In this document: positions 16,521 to 26,800 of the stretch, piece after piece
Layout: every line of letters begins with the position of its first letter
How positions within the stretch are numbered: position 1 is the stretch's first letter
NCBI GenBank assembly: GCA_905203765.1
Contig: CAJKXC010000017.1
Location: forward strand, 1 to 44,209
Reading direction: 5' to 3'
DNA: 44,209 nucleotides
From: an uncultured Bacteroides sp.
GTDB lineage: Bacteria > Bacteroidota > Bacteroidia > Bacteroidales > Bacteroidaceae
Position numbers and translations under genes: made by a program
Notes under the pieces: model-generated
The model's database searches: none
What the model saw: only the letters and a program-made list of their open reading frames with translations
What the model was told of the DNA's origin: nothing

Positions 16521-19500
16521 TCACGTGAACCGTTCCAGATATTCAGTAGGCAGCATTCCGAACTCTTTCTTGAAGCAAGCGCTGAAATACTTCGGATCGT
16601 TAAAGCCTACGGCATACGCCAGGTCGGAGATACGCACCGCACTCCCCTTCTCTTCCATGATGCGGCAAGCAGCCTTCAGGCGGATGTTGCGGATAAAGGC
16701 AGACGTATTCAGCCCAGTCAGAGACTTGAGCTTCTTATAAAGGGTGGATTTGCTGGTACCCATTTCCTCTACAAACTGAGGCTGGTCGAACTCGCTGTCT
16801 TCCAGATGGCGGTTGACGCAGGCAATGGCACGCTGCATAAAGTCTTCGTCGATGCTGGTATAGTCCAACTCTTTCACCTCAAAGACGAGCTGGTTCTTAA
16901 AGTCGTGCGCCTTGCGCTCCCTGTACTTCAGCAGATTACGGATGCGGGCATGCAGCACCGCCAGGTTGAAAGGCTTGCTGATAAAGGCATCCGCCCCCAC
17001 TTCGTAAGCCTCGGCACGGTCTTCCTCTTTATTCTTGGCAGTAAGCAGGATGATGGGAATATGGCTGAGTTCCAGTTTGTTCTTCACATACCGGCAGAAC
17101 TCTATACCATCCATCAGCGGCATCATCACGTCCGATACAATCAGGTCTATATCCTCATTGTCGAGCACCGTCACAGCCTCTTGGCCGTTTTCCGCCGTAT
17201 GAACATTGTATTCGCGTTGCAGCAATTTCACCATCAACTGCAACAATTCTTCATTATCCTCTACCACCAGGATGGTATGCGCCTTTACCTTTTCGGCAGA
17301 AGCCTCTCCGCGTACTTCTTCCTCTTCGAGGTAAGTCACGGTTTTCTGTATCGGCAACACGGCATCTTCATCAATCTGCTCTTCTTTGAAGTAAGAGCGG
17401 TCGATGGGCAAAGTCACAATGAACTCCGTTCCCTGTCCTTCTTCACTTTCCACCTCAATCTTTCCACCATGCAGCACCACCAGATCCTTGGTCAGCGAGA
17501 GGCCGATTCCTGTGCCTATGGTATTGAATTTCCGGTAATCCCCCTCATAGAAACGCTTGAAGAGCATCTTCTGCTTCTCTTTGGAGATGCCGCTGCCGCT
17601 GTCCTTCACGTGCAGCTGTATGAAGTCCTTATCCTCGGCATACGAAAGTGTGATTTGTATATAGCCCCCATCCTTATTATACTTGGCAGCATTCGAAAGC
17701 AGATTATACAGAATCTTGTCCAGCTTGTCCGTATCGAAGTAGCCGATAATGGACTCAGGGTTACACACCACCGAAAAGTGTATCTTGCGTTTCTTCACAA
17801 GCGGCAGGAAGGATTCCGCTTCGTTCTTCACGAACGCAGCCACATCTCCGGGAGAGACGCGCAGCTTCAGGTTGCCGGTTTCCGCCTTGCGGAATTCCAG
17901 TATCTGCTGCAACAGCCTGATGAGCCTGTTGATGTTATGCCCCAACACCGTATAAATGTCATCATGCCCGGGAACCAGCATTTTCAATTCGTCCACCGTA
18001 GCGGAGATAATGGTCAGCGGAGTGAGCAGTTCATGCGTTATGTTCGTAAAGAACTGCAACTTCACATGATTCAACTCTTCGAGTTTGCCCTTCTCCATCT
18101 CGCGCAGATGCAGCTCATTGCGTAGCTGCATCCTGTTCTTTGCGGTCTTGAAGGCAATGTAGATGCACACTACCGCTATCAGCACATAGATGACGTAAGC
18201 CCACCACGTAGCCCAGAAAGGCGGCAGTACCACTACTTCAAGCTCCCTGATTTCTCCGCTCCAGATGCCATTCTCGTTCGTAGCTTTCAGGCGGAACTTA
18301 TAAGTACCGCTCTCCAGGTTGTTGTAATAGGCAAAGCGCCGGCTGGCATCGGTGTACTGCCAGTTCTTGTCGAAACCTACAAGCTGGTAAGCATAGCGGT
18401 TCAGGTCGGGATTCTTGAAAGTGAGCGAGGCAAACTCGATACTGAAATTATTGTATTCGTAGGGTAACTCTATTTTCTGTGTGAACGAGGGCATCACGGG
18501 CGAAATCCGCTCCCTGACATCCGGTGCCAACGAGGCAAACGAACGGTTGAATATCTTAATGTCCGTAATCAGGTAATGCACCTCTTCATTTCCATCTTGC
18601 AGCGTCTCGGGCGAGAAGCTGTTATATCCCTTATTTCCCCCGAAAAACAGTTCGCCATTGCGGTTGCACGAGGAGTGGGCGATGAAGAAGTTATCCTGAA
18701 GGCCGTCTGCCGTAGTATAAACCCGGACGCTGGACAATGTTTCCCTTGACGAAACATTCAGCCGCACCAATCCCGTATTAGTCCCCAGCCACAGGCAGCC
18801 CTGCTTGTCTTCTTCGATAGAGCCTACCATATCGCTGGGAATATTATATTCGCGGTTCTTCTCGGTGAAAGAGTTCTTGGCGCGGTCGTACAGATACAAA
18901 CAGCCGCCTTCGGTGCCTGCCCACAGCCTGCCCGACTTATCGACGTGCAGGCATAGCACCGAGTTTACTGCGAGTTTACCGTTCGTATAGCTATAATTGC
19001 TGTATTTCAGCGTTTCGGGATGCTGTATGTTTCCGGTGATATGTATAATGCCGCAGTTTCCTGTTGCCACCCAGAGGCTGCCGTCCATATCTTCGATGAT
19101 GTCCTTCACGTGATACCAGTCGGCAAACTCGCCGTCTTCAAAAGGAAGTACACCGAATTTATAATGTCCCCCGTCCGCCAGGCTCACGCCCATGCCGCCC
19201 CGGCAACCTACCCAGCAATTTCCCCGGCTATCCTCGCACAGCGCCGAGGCACAACTGGAATATAGGTAAGGAGTATTGAGCTCCGTCAGCACCCGTACCT
19301 TTTCTCCCTTCTTGTAGACCAGGATTCCGCCATCATAGGTTCCGAACCACAGTTCGCCATTCTTGCGCTGAATCACAGAATTGATGGTAGGCACGCCCGA
19401 TACATTCTCAAATCCGGGAATGCGGGTGTTAAAGGTCAGTTTGCCGGTTGCATAGTCTTTGCGCGCCAGCCCGAAACTTCCCGCACCAAACCAAAGGTTG

Positions 19501-20657
19501 TTCTCCGAATCGGCAAATATGGCACGTACCGAAGTCGTAGGCACATCGTCCTCCACCAGATTCAGCGAGTGGCTGGTAAACGGCGGCAAGTCCGTATTGA
19601 CCATCAAGACGCCGCCGCCGATGGAACCTAGCCAGATGTTATCGGAATAGTCGCGCAGCAACGTGTTGATTTCGTCACAGGGAATATAGTGCGACGAGTG
19701 ACGGGATTTATAATTAATGAAGTGTCCGGGCTTGTCCCGCTCCATGATGCTCAGTCCGGCACGGGTACCAATCCACAAAGTATTCGTATGCAAATCCTCT
19801 ACGATGTCATAGACTATGTTGTCCGAGAGGCTGGTTTCGTCTCCCGTCCGGTGGGTATAGCTCGTATAGGTCACCTGCTCTATATCTTTGGGATGGTTCA
19901 GAAGGAACAGTCCGCAGTCCCATCCTCCTACCCAGATGTTCCGGTCGGCATCCTGATAAATCACGTGCGCGGAGTTCCGTTCGTTTATCCGGGGATAGGC
20001 ATAGAACTTATCCTCTCTCAAGGAATGGCGAAAAAGCCCGTGCGACCATGTCCCTACCCACAAGTCTCCGTCCGCATCTTCGAACAGGGACTTTATGGCA
20101 GGCTGCGTAAATACCCCCTCGCTCACCCGGCTGTCGTACACCACGAAAGAATCCTCTTCCGCCACATACCGGCATAGCCCGGCATCGGTACCAATCCATA
20201 CCCTGTTATCCCGGGTGGTCAACAAGCATGACACAGCGTTATTGGGAATGGTGGGGTAAACATACTGGCGCATCTCGCCCGTTTTCTTATTGAGTACATT
20301 CAGTCCTTCCTGCGTACCTATCCAGAGGTTGCCGTCGTAATCATCGGCAAGGCAAAAGATATTGTTATTGGTAAGCAATCCGGGAGTATACAGGTTCGAG
20401 CGGTAAACAGTGACCTGATAACCATCATATTTGCAGAGTCCATACCGGGTAGCCACCCAGATGAATCCTTCCCTGTCCTGATAAATCTTCTGAACCTCGT
20501 CCGTAGGCAGGCCGTTGAGTGTAGATATTTGCTTAAAATCCAGCCGTGAGTCCATAATAACATCTGCCGCCCCCGCTGCCACAGGGAGCAAAGTCAGACA
20601 AACCAATAACACACAGCACTTATAGAGAGAGCAGAAGCCTGCCGTAATACTTTTCAT
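16521..20657 (-). CDS. hybrid two-component system regulator (HTCS) of the PUL
   Basis: This 1378-aa protein has a signal or anchor segment (about 5-30) and a periplasmic double beta-propeller of Reg_prop repeats (about 38-720, repeated NLWIGTQEGL / DLWVGTWSHGL type). A Y_Y_Y domain follows (about 740-805), then a TM at about 815-838. The HisKA domain has H875 in TNITHELLTPLT, followed by an ATPase domain (NLLSNAAKY, DSGSGI, GTGIGLSLT). The receiver has D1175 or so in LIVSDVMMP, and the C-terminus is an AraC-type HTH (about 1270-1375, GFNDPKYFSACFKKEFG). It should sense a glycan fragment in the periplasm and bind DNA near susC. All phospho-transfer residues are present. A -7 box (TATATTTG) precedes it; a divergent gene of unknown function lies upstream. 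Confidence 0.95.
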   Translation of the reverse strand: MKSITAGFCSLYKCCVLLVCLTLLPVAAGAADVIMDSRLDFKQISTLNGLPTDEVQKIYQDREGFIWVATRYGLCKYDGYQVTVYRSNLYTPGLLTNNNIFCLADDYDGNLWIGTQEGLNVLNKKTGEMRQYVYPTIPNNAVSCLLTTRDNRVWIGTDAGLCRYVAEEDSFVVYDSRVSEGVFTQPAIKSLFEDADGDLWVGTWSHGLFRHSLREDKFYAYPRINERNSAHVIYQDADRNIWVGGWDCGLFLLNHPKDIEQVTYTSYTHRTGDETSLSDNIVYDIVEDLHTNTLWIGTRAGLSIMERDKPGHFINYKSRHSSHYIPCDEINTLLRDYSDNIWLGSIGGGVLMVNTDLPPFTSHSLNLVEDDVPTTSVRAIFADSENNLWFGAGSFGLARKDYATGKLTFNTRIPGFENVSGVPTINSVIQRKNGELWFGTYDGGILVYKKGEKVRVLTELNTPYLYSSCASALCEDSRGNCWVGCRGGMGVSLADGGHYKFGVLPFEDGEFADWYHVKDIIEDMDGSLWVATGNCGIIHITGNIQHPETLKYSNYSYTNGKLAVNSVLCLHVDKSGRLWAGTEGGCLYLYDRAKNSFTEKNREYNIPSDMVGSIEEDKQGCLWLGTNTGLVRLNVSSRETLSSVRVYTTADGLQDNFFIAHSSCNRNGELFFGGNKGYNSFSPETLQDGNEEVHYLITDIKIFNRSFASLAPDVRERISPVMPSFTQKIELPYEYNNFSIEFASLTFKNPDLNRYAYQLVGFDKNWQYTDASRRFAYYNNLESGTYKFRLKATNENGIWSGEIRELEVVVLPPFWATWWAYVIYVLIAVVCIYIAFKTAKNRMQLRNELHLREMEKGKLEELNHVKLQFFTNITHELLTPLTIISATVDELKMLVPGHDDIYTVLGHNINRLIRLLQQILEFRKAETGNLKLRVSPGDVAAFVKNEAESFLPLVKKRKIHFSVVCNPESIIGYFDTDKLDKILYNLLSNAAKYNKDGGYIQITLSYAEDKDFIQLHVKDSGSGISKEKQKMLFKRFYEGDYRKFNTIGTGIGLSLTKDLVVLHGGKIEVESEEGQGTEFIVTLPIDRSYFKEEQIDEDAVLPIQKTVTYLEEEEVRGEASAEKVKAHTILVVEDNEELLQLMVKLLQREYNVHTAENGQEAVTVLDNEDIDLIVSDVMMPLMDGIEFCRYVKNKLELSHIPIILLTAKNKEEDRAEAYEVGADAFISKPFNLAVLHARIRNLLKYRERKAHDFKNQLVFEVKELDYTSIDEDFMQRAIACVNRHLEDSEFDQPQFVEEMGTSKSTLYKKLKSLTGLNTSAFIRNIRLKAACRIMEEKGSAVRISDLAYAVGFNDPKYFSACFKKEFGMLPTEYLERFT

Positions 20658-20681
20658 ACCATCAGATATTAAGAATCACGG

Positions 20682-20689
20682 CAAATATA
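20682..20689 (-). promoter_or_regulatory. -7 promoter box of the HTCS gene
   Basis: The minus strand reads TATATTTG, an exact match, 25 bases before the ATG at 20657. Confidence 0.55.
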
Positions 20690-20767
20690 ATAGTTTTAAG
20701 CTTATGCGAGGGAGAATTATACGTACTTTTAGTCTATAAACAGATAGAATTGAATTCTATCCTTCCC

Positions 20768-20799
20768 TTTGTTGCTTTAATCAGAAAGGACTACCTTTG
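20768..20799 (+). promoter_or_regulatory. textbook Bacteroides promoter (TTTG-N20-TACCTTTG)
   Basis: TTTG at 20768-20771 and TACCTTTG at 20792-20799 are separated by 20 bases, matching both consensus boxes. The ATG at 20831 is 32 bases after the -7 box. Confidence 0.8.
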
Positions 20800-20830
20800 T
20801 ATCATTAATTCACAAATAGGAAAACAAAAC

Positions 20831-21607
20831 ATGAACCAAAGAACTTGGATCTGCCTGACGGCAGTTTTATTCATCCACTTCGGAAGCCTTCGCCTACAGG
20901 GACAGACGGATTCCTTACAGTTATGGAAGGACTATCGGGCGGCAGTGGAAGATGCCAGCGTGGCAGAAGCCGCCGAGATAAGCCACACGCTGCCTGCCAT
21001 CACCAAACCCGGTGACAATCCACTGATGGAATGGATAAACGAAAACGGACACGACATGGTGCTGGTGGCATCGATGACCGACGCCGAAGAAGCAGACAAG
21101 TGGCGTGAGGACAGCACCTTTTTGCTTGGCAATTCCTTGCCGTGGGTCACACTGCCCTACGATTTGGAAGAGCATCTGCGTTGCCTTCCCCTTTGTACCG
21201 ATTCGTTGGAGTGCCGCATGCGGATGGTGCAACTGCTTGGCCTTCCGCCCGACTGCAATTATGACCGGATTATCTTTTTCTATGCCGAGCGTGACCGCCT
21301 TTTCCGTCCCACCCCCGATCCGGAGATAGACGACAGCGAGGCATCACTCGATTTCCCGGCCGATGTTCCGGAGCATTACCGGAAATGGTTCGCAGAAAAC
21401 GAAGCGCTTTCTTACCATTCGGTAACGCCCTATCCGTGGACGCGGTTAGGCTATACTTACGACTGGCATCAAGGGGCAGCCACCGTGCAGGGACCGGGAG
21501 AATTCATTGTTCATCCGGGAGCCAGGGTAAGGGTAAAACAGAAAATAACGATCTGGGAATGGTATCAACAATTATCCACCCATCGCTTGTCACTTCCAAA
21601 AGAATAG
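20831..21607 (+). CDS. secreted protein of unknown function, 258 aa
   Basis: The ATG at 20831 gives a signal peptide (MNQRTWICLTAVLFIHFGSL, cleavage near LQGQ). An upstream ATG at 20750 lies before the promoter and is rejected. The mature part is acidic and mixed alpha/beta, with no motif I recognise. Notable segments are NPLMEWINENGHDMVLVASM, LPPDCNYDRIIFFYAERDRL and a C-terminal GPGEFIVHPGARVRV. It has a strong own promoter, and its 3' end overlaps the last 18 bases of the convergent GH43 gene, so the transcripts are mutually antisense there. Its place between the PUL regulator and PUL enzymes suggests, but does not prove, a role in the same system. Confidence 0.8.
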   Translation: MNQRTWICLTAVLFIHFGSLRLQGQTDSLQLWKDYRAAVEDASVAEAAEISHTLPAITKPGDNPLMEWINENGHDMVLVASMTDAEEADKWREDSTFLLGNSLPWVTLPYDLEEHLRCLPLCTDSLECRMRMVQLLGLPPDCNYDRIIFFYAERDRLFRPTPDPEIDDSEASLDFPADVPEHYRKWFAENEALSYHSVTPYPWTRLGYTYDWHQGAATVQGPGEFIVHPGARVRVKQKITIWEWYQQLSTHRLSLPKE

Positions 21608-22615
21608 GCTACTTTTAGCGGGACGATATGCAGAGCCGATTACCAACTTATCTCCCGACAAATCCACTTCGAACAGATGGGGAATGCGGATATATCTTCC
21701 GTTTACCTCTTTGTGGCTGTGTACGGACATCAGCCATTTGCCATCCAATGTACGGAACAGCATGCCGTGCCCGAAGTTAGGCGGGGTGATGGGCTCTTTT
21801 TCCTGTACCCACGGGCCGTCCAGCGTTCCGCTTTCAGAGTAGGCGACGCCTTGCGTATAATCCTGGAATACCCAGCTTGTCCATATCATACCCAGGCGAC
21901 CGGTAGCTGTTCTGAAAAGCCACGGGCCGTCGGTCACACGGTTTGGCGCTACCTTATCGCCCATCTTCTCGCGGCTCCAGGGTGAATCGCTGGCACGGAA
22001 AAGTATCTTTCCTTTGCCGATAGTGCCACTCAGGTCGGGTTTCAGTTCTATTTTCTCCACCGTACCGTTCCAGTTCTGTAACCATTCGTGGCAATAGACC
22101 ATATAGGGCTTGCCGTCGCTATCCACCCAGAAGGTACCGTCGAGCGTCGGCTTATCGGCAGGCAGATAAGTAGGATCTTTCATCGGGCGGTAAGGGCCGT
22201 CGGGCTTATTGCTGACCAACACGTGGCTGGCACGGCGGGGAATGACGTTTCCCTTCACCGAGTCTATCCGAATGGCATTGTTGGTAAACGTGGCGAAGTA
22301 ATAGTACTTGCCTTTGTACTGATGCAGTTCCGCCGCCCAGATTTCGGGGTTAGGTCCCATCCAGGATGCCGGGTCGGTTTCCGTAACCCGGTACGGACCT
22401 TCCCAACGGGCAAGATCCTTGCTCTTCCAAAGCAGGCCCCCCGAACCGGTCATATAGTACATATTCGTTTTCTTATCGGCAAGGATACAGGGGTCGCTCA
22501 GATGGATGGAGTCAAGAGGGATGTCCGTACGGAAGCGGCCGGACACTTTCTGCTGTGCCGGCAGCAAGACGGCAACCAGCAACAGGGCAAGCAATAATAA
22601 ATTTCGTTTCTTCAT
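21590..22615 (-). CDS. GH43 family glycosidase
   Basis: This 341-aa secreted protein has a signal peptide ending near LLPAQQ. It has the five-bladed GH43 propeller, with probable base D41 (HLSDPCILAD) and the pKa-modulating Asp D159 (TLDGTFWVD). At the position of the general acid, where most GH43 enzymes have Glu (EGP), this protein has Asp: D229 in VTDGPWLF. The specificity is unknown; arabinofuranosidase, xylosidase or galactosidase activities all occur in the family. A -7 box (TACCTTTG, minus strand) lies 26 bases upstream. The gene end overlaps the convergent secreted-protein gene by 18 bases, with no terminator between them. Confidence 0.88.
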   Translation of the reverse strand: MKKRNLLLLALLLVAVLLPAQQKVSGRFRTDIPLDSIHLSDPCILADKKTNMYYMTGSGGLLWKSKDLARWEGPYRVTETDPASWMGPNPEIWAAELHQYKGKYYYFATFTNNAIRIDSVKGNVIPRRASHVLVSNKPDGPYRPMKDPTYLPADKPTLDGTFWVDSDGKPYMVYCHEWLQNWNGTVEKIELKPDLSGTIGKGKILFRASDSPWSREKMGDKVAPNRVTDGPWLFRTATGRLGMIWTSWVFQDYTQGVAYSESGTLDGPWVQEKEPITPPNFGHGMLFRTLDGKWLMSVHSHKEVNGRYIRIPHLFEVDLSGDKLVIGSAYRPAKSSLFFWK

Positions 22616-22640
22616 GGTAGATTTTATTTAGTAATTGCCA

Positions 22641-22648
22641 CAAAGGTA
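22641..22648 (-). promoter_or_regulatory. -7 promoter box of the GH43 gene at 21590
   Basis: The minus strand reads TACCTTTG, an exact TAnnTTTG match, 26 bases from the ATG. Confidence 0.55.
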
Positions 22649-22758
22649 AACAGGAAATGGATAGCCGAGGGCTAATTATCGGTCAAAAAGGGCGGGTAAT
22701 ACTTCTATCGTATCTTCATTAAGATTGTAAAGGCGGGCGAGAAGACAGTAGATTTTCG

Positions 22759-22766
22759 TATATTTG
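22759..22766 (+). promoter_or_regulatory. -7 promoter box of tag
   Basis: TATATTTG matches exactly, 42 bases before the tag ATG. A small hairpin (GTGC / GCAC) lies in the leader. Confidence 0.55.
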
Positions 22767-22807
22767 CGAAATTACAAATGTGCTCGATGCACTAACGAAT
22801 ATTAGTT

Positions 22808-23389
22808 ATGAATACGAAAGATATAATAAACACACGTTGCGGTTGGGCAGGAACAGACGAACTGTATATAAGATACCACGACGAGGAATGGGGAAGACTC
22901 GTTACCGATGACAAAAAGCTGTTTGAGTTCCTGGTACTCGAAAGTGCCCAGGCAGGATTAGCTTGGATTACGATTCTCCGAAAACGTGAGGGATACCGGG
23001 AAGCCTTCCATCACTTTGATGTGGAGAAGGTAGCGCAAATGACGCCGGAAGACGTCGAACGATTGATGCAATTTGACGGAATCGTGAGGAACAGGCTAAA
23101 AATCAATAGTGCAATCAATAATGCAAAACTATTTATGGCAATCCAGAAAGAATTCGGCAGCTTCTATGAGTACACTTTATCATTCTTCCCAAACCGGACA
23201 CCTGTTATCAATAACTTCAAGACCCTGAGCCAGATTCCCGCCACCTCTCCCGAGTCGGATGCCATGAGCAAAGACATGAAGAAGAGGGGATTCAAGTTCT
23301 TCGGTTCGACGATGTGCTATGCTTTTTTGCAGGCGGCAGGGTTTGTGAACGATCATTTGGAAAGCTGTTTCTGCAAAGCAAATCAATAA
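22808..23389 (+). CDS. tag: DNA-3-methyladenine glycosylase I
   Basis: This 193-aa cytoplasmic enzyme excises 3-methyladenine from alkylated DNA. The Tag zinc-snap residues are all recognisable: C11 (TRCGWAG), H24 (YHDEEWG), H183 and C187 (NDHLESC). The catalytic-pocket Glu is E45 in LVLESAQAGLAW. TILRKREGYREAF and KFFGSTMCYAFLQAAGFVNDH are family-typical, and the length matches the family. It is a housekeeping repair gene within the PUL region and forms an operon with the secreted-protein gene 3 bases downstream. Confidence 0.95.
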   Translation: MNTKDIINTRCGWAGTDELYIRYHDEEWGRLVTDDKKLFEFLVLESAQAGLAWITILRKREGYREAFHHFDVEKVAQMTPEDVERLMQFDGIVRNRLKINSAINNAKLFMAIQKEFGSFYEYTLSFFPNRTPVINNFKTLSQIPATSPESDAMSKDMKKRGFKFFGSTMCYAFLQAAGFVNDHLESCFCKANQ

Positions 23390-23392
23390 GAC

Positions 23393-23821
23393 ATGAGAAG
23401 TATTGTAGCGAATCCCAAAGCATTCGTGTTTCTCCTGCTGCTTTCGGTTATCGCAAATCTTAATGCACAAGGCAATATGAGAACACCCGTAGAACAGGAT
23501 TCACCGGCTGACACCTTGAAGGGCGATACACTCACCTTTGACAGGAAGCCGGGAGAAAGCATCCGTATCGGCACGCTTACAGTCTCTTATAATGAGGGAT
23601 ATACGGCAAATATAACCAATCCCGGAATGGAGTACGACGGATATGAAACCAGGGATTCATTCAAGTTGTACGAAGACGGGGAAGAAGGAATTGTTGAGTT
23701 TCTTTATATCAGCACGAATGAGGGAAAGGACAATGTGAGAGTACAAACATGGAAAGGATATAAGATAGAGATATTAGATGACCGGAATGAAGTGCTGAGA
23801 TTGAAGATTACAAAAGAATAA
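23393..23821 (+). CDS. secreted protein of unknown function, 142 aa
   Basis: The ATG lies 3 bases after the tag stop codon, so it is probably translated from the tag mRNA. A signal peptide (AFVFLLLLSVIANLNAQG) is followed by a low-complexity linker and a predicted beta-rich domain (about 55-140: ESIRIGTLTVSYNEGYTANI, GYKIEILDDRNEVLRLKI). No family is recognised. The operon pairing with a DNA-repair enzyme gives no functional clue. A terminator follows. Confidence 0.85.
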   Translation: MRSIVANPKAFVFLLLLSVIANLNAQGNMRTPVEQDSPADTLKGDTLTFDRKPGESIRIGTLTVSYNEGYTANITNPGMEYDGYETRDSFKLYEDGEEGIVEFLYISTNEGKDNVRVQTWKGYKIEILDDRNEVLRLKITKE

Positions 23822-23839
23822 GAACTTACCGGATAAGAA

Positions 23840-23872
23840 AACAGCCGCTCTCCTCTCCGGGAAGCGGCTGTT
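23840..23872. terminator. bidirectional terminator
   Basis: AACAGCCGCT pairs with AGCGGCTGTT around a 13-nt loop. It lies between convergent stops at 23821 (+) and 23892 (-), with T-rich tracts on both sides. Confidence 0.85.
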
Positions 23873-23891
23873 CTTCTTTATCATTCCATGA

Positions 23892-26800
23892 TTATTCCAG
23901 CGCCACGTTGTACTTCACCGGAGTGAGTATGAACGTGAACTCGTAATCAGCATAAGGCACCTGATACTCGGGGCGGGTAATGCGTCCCCAACTGTCTTCG
24001 CAACCCAAACCGGTCTGTACCTTGTCGATGCAGAGGTTGGTGAGGTCGGCTTCTTCCACTTCGGGAGAGTGGCCGTTCTGCTTGTGCCAGCCTTCGTCCA
24101 GGGACTCGATGGTATAATGCAAAGCGGATGCGGAGAACGGAGCGGCAGCTACAACCTCTACACCACTGCCTGCGGGATTCAACATCTTCCACCAACGGAT
24201 ATCGGTCTTCGTACCGTTCTCTTGCGGACGGATGTAGGGGTAGAACTGCTCGGTGACGCTTTGGCGGTAGATGCCCAAGTCGGCAGCATGGTTGCGGTCG
24301 CTGTAATTCTCAACCGGACCACGGCCGTAGTATTCGATGGTTTCGAAGCTGCGGGGCATAGGCATCTGCATACCGAAACGGAACATGGGGGATACCTTTG
24401 CGCTCTTGTCGGTGGTCAGTTTCTGAGTTACCTTAACGGCACCGCTGTTGCTGATGACATACGTCAGATTCAAAGTAGACGATACGCCCGGCATTTCGTA
24501 AGCAGCCTCTACAACTACCTGGTTGTTCTCTGTGCGCTGGGTGAAAGAGGTCATCTTCATTTCGGGATTCTTCCAGGCAGCATATTTGCGTTGCAGACCG
24601 GCACCGTAATCATTATCGGTAGGAGCACGCCAGAAGTTAGGAGTCAGGGCTTTACCCTCTTGAATCAGTTCCTGACCGTTCACCTGATACTGAGTCAGGT
24701 AGCCGTTGTGCTTGTTGAATTCAAGACGAAAAGCATCACCGGTAATGATGAGGTAGTTATAATCGTTCTCCTTCACCACAGGGGCAATGTCCTGAATATT
24801 GCTCAACTCGCAGTTCTTCAAATCCATAGAAGGAGCCTGATAAGGATTCAGCGTCAGTTGCTCCTTGGCCACGGCATAGCCGGCAGGAAGCAGACCTTCG
24901 CGGTTCTTCAGCTTGTAGGATACATTGAGCAGCCATTCCGTGCACTGGCAGGTCTTGCCCAGGTCGAGCTTAATCTTGGCAGTCTGTTGCGGAGCGACAT
25001 TCAGGTTTTCTACACGGCCGGTACGCATTACTTTTCCGCCTTTCAGCACTTCCCATTCCAGGTAGTAGGCAGAGAGGTCGCGGAAGAAGTATTCATTATA
25101 TACATTGATTTCGCCGTTCTTCAAATCAGCAGGAGTAGTCCAGATGTCCTGATAGATGCGGCCTACTTCGTACATATGAGGATTGGGCACGCGGTCGGGG
25201 CTGATAAGTCCGTTATCGCAGAAGTTGCCGTCGCTGCCGTCGTAGCGGTTGAAGTCGCCACCGTAAGCATATATCGTCTTGCCGTTCTTGCCTGTCCAGC
25301 GTACGGACTGGTCGACGAAGTCCCAGATAAATCCACCCTGGTATTTGGGGTACTTGCGAACCAGGTCCCAGTATTCTTTGAAACCACCTTCGGAGTTACC
25401 CATGGCATGGGCGTATTCGCATTGAATCAGCGGTTTGTCTTTGGATGAATCCTCGCAATATTGTATGCAACGGTCATAGCCGTAGTACATCGGGCAGTAA
25501 ATATCCGTCTTTCCCTTCTGCCCTGCCTGCTCGTATTGCACGGCACGGCTGGGGTCTTCGGCTTTAATCCAGTCGTAGGCAGCCTCGAAGTTCGGGCCGT
25601 ATCCCGCCTCGTTGCCCAATGACCAGAAGATGATGCTGGGATGGTTGAAGCCACGCTGTACGTTGCGCTGGTTGCGTTCCATGTGTGCACGGGCATAATC
25701 GGGGCGCTTGGCAAGCGTTTTTTCACCGTAGCCCATTCCGTGGGATTCGATGTTTGCCTCGGCTACCACATAGATACCATACTCATCGCAGAGGTCGTAC
25801 CACAGGTTGTTGTCGGGATAGTGGCAAGTACGCACGGCGTTGATATTGAATTTCTTCATCATCTGGATGTCCTGCAACATACGTTCGCGCGAAATAACGT
25901 AGCCGTAGTCGGGATCCATCTCGTGGCGGTCGGCACCCTTGAAGAGAACGGGCTGGCCGTTTACCAGTAACTGCGAGTTCTTCAGTTCTATTTTGCGGAA
26001 ACCTACTTTGACGGGGATTACTTCGTCGCTGCCTTGAAGCGTGGCGCGCAAGGTATAAAGGTAAGGAGTTTCCGCCGTCCATTTATACGGATTCTCTACA
26101 TTCATCACAACGGTGCCGCTGCCGTGGGCTGTTTCCGTTGCCACCGGTTTGCCGGCGGCATCCAGCAGTTCCAGGTTGACGTTGCCGCTACCCTTCAGGT
26201 TGAGAGTGACGCGCAGGGAACCGTTCATATAAGCTCCGTCCAGGTCGGGAGTGACGCGGATATCTTCGATGCGCTTCTTGTTGCGGGCATAGAGATAGCA
26301 ATCGCGCCCCACACCGCTATAACGGAAAAAGTCCTGGTCTTCCAGATAAGTGCCGTCGCACCAGCGGAACACCTGGAAAGCAATCAGGTTCTTCTGTCCC
26401 GGTTTCAGATAAGGAGTCAGGTCGAATTCCGCTTCCAGCTTGCTGTCTTCGCTATAGCCTACGTAGCGGCCGTTCACCCATAGATAAATGTTGGAAGTTA
26501 CCGAACCGAAGTGGGCAATGACATCCTTGCCTTTCCAGTCGGCAGGAATCACGACTTCGCGGCGATAAGAGCCTACATGATTGTTCTCTGTGGGTACCTG
26601 CGGCGGGTTGCTCTGGAACTGGTTGCGCCAGGCATAGCTGGTGTTCACATAGATAGGATCGCCGAAACCGTTCAGTTCCCATACGCCGGGAACGGGCATC
26701 GTTCTCCAATTCTGATCGTTGAAACCCGGTTTCCAGAAGTCGGTGGGACGTGCATCGGCATCTTTTACTCCGAAGAACTTCCATACACCGTTCAAGGTCA

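Noticed and set aside
16806..18125. 439-codon plus-strand open frame
   Set aside because: Antisense shadow of the HTCS kinase and receiver regions.
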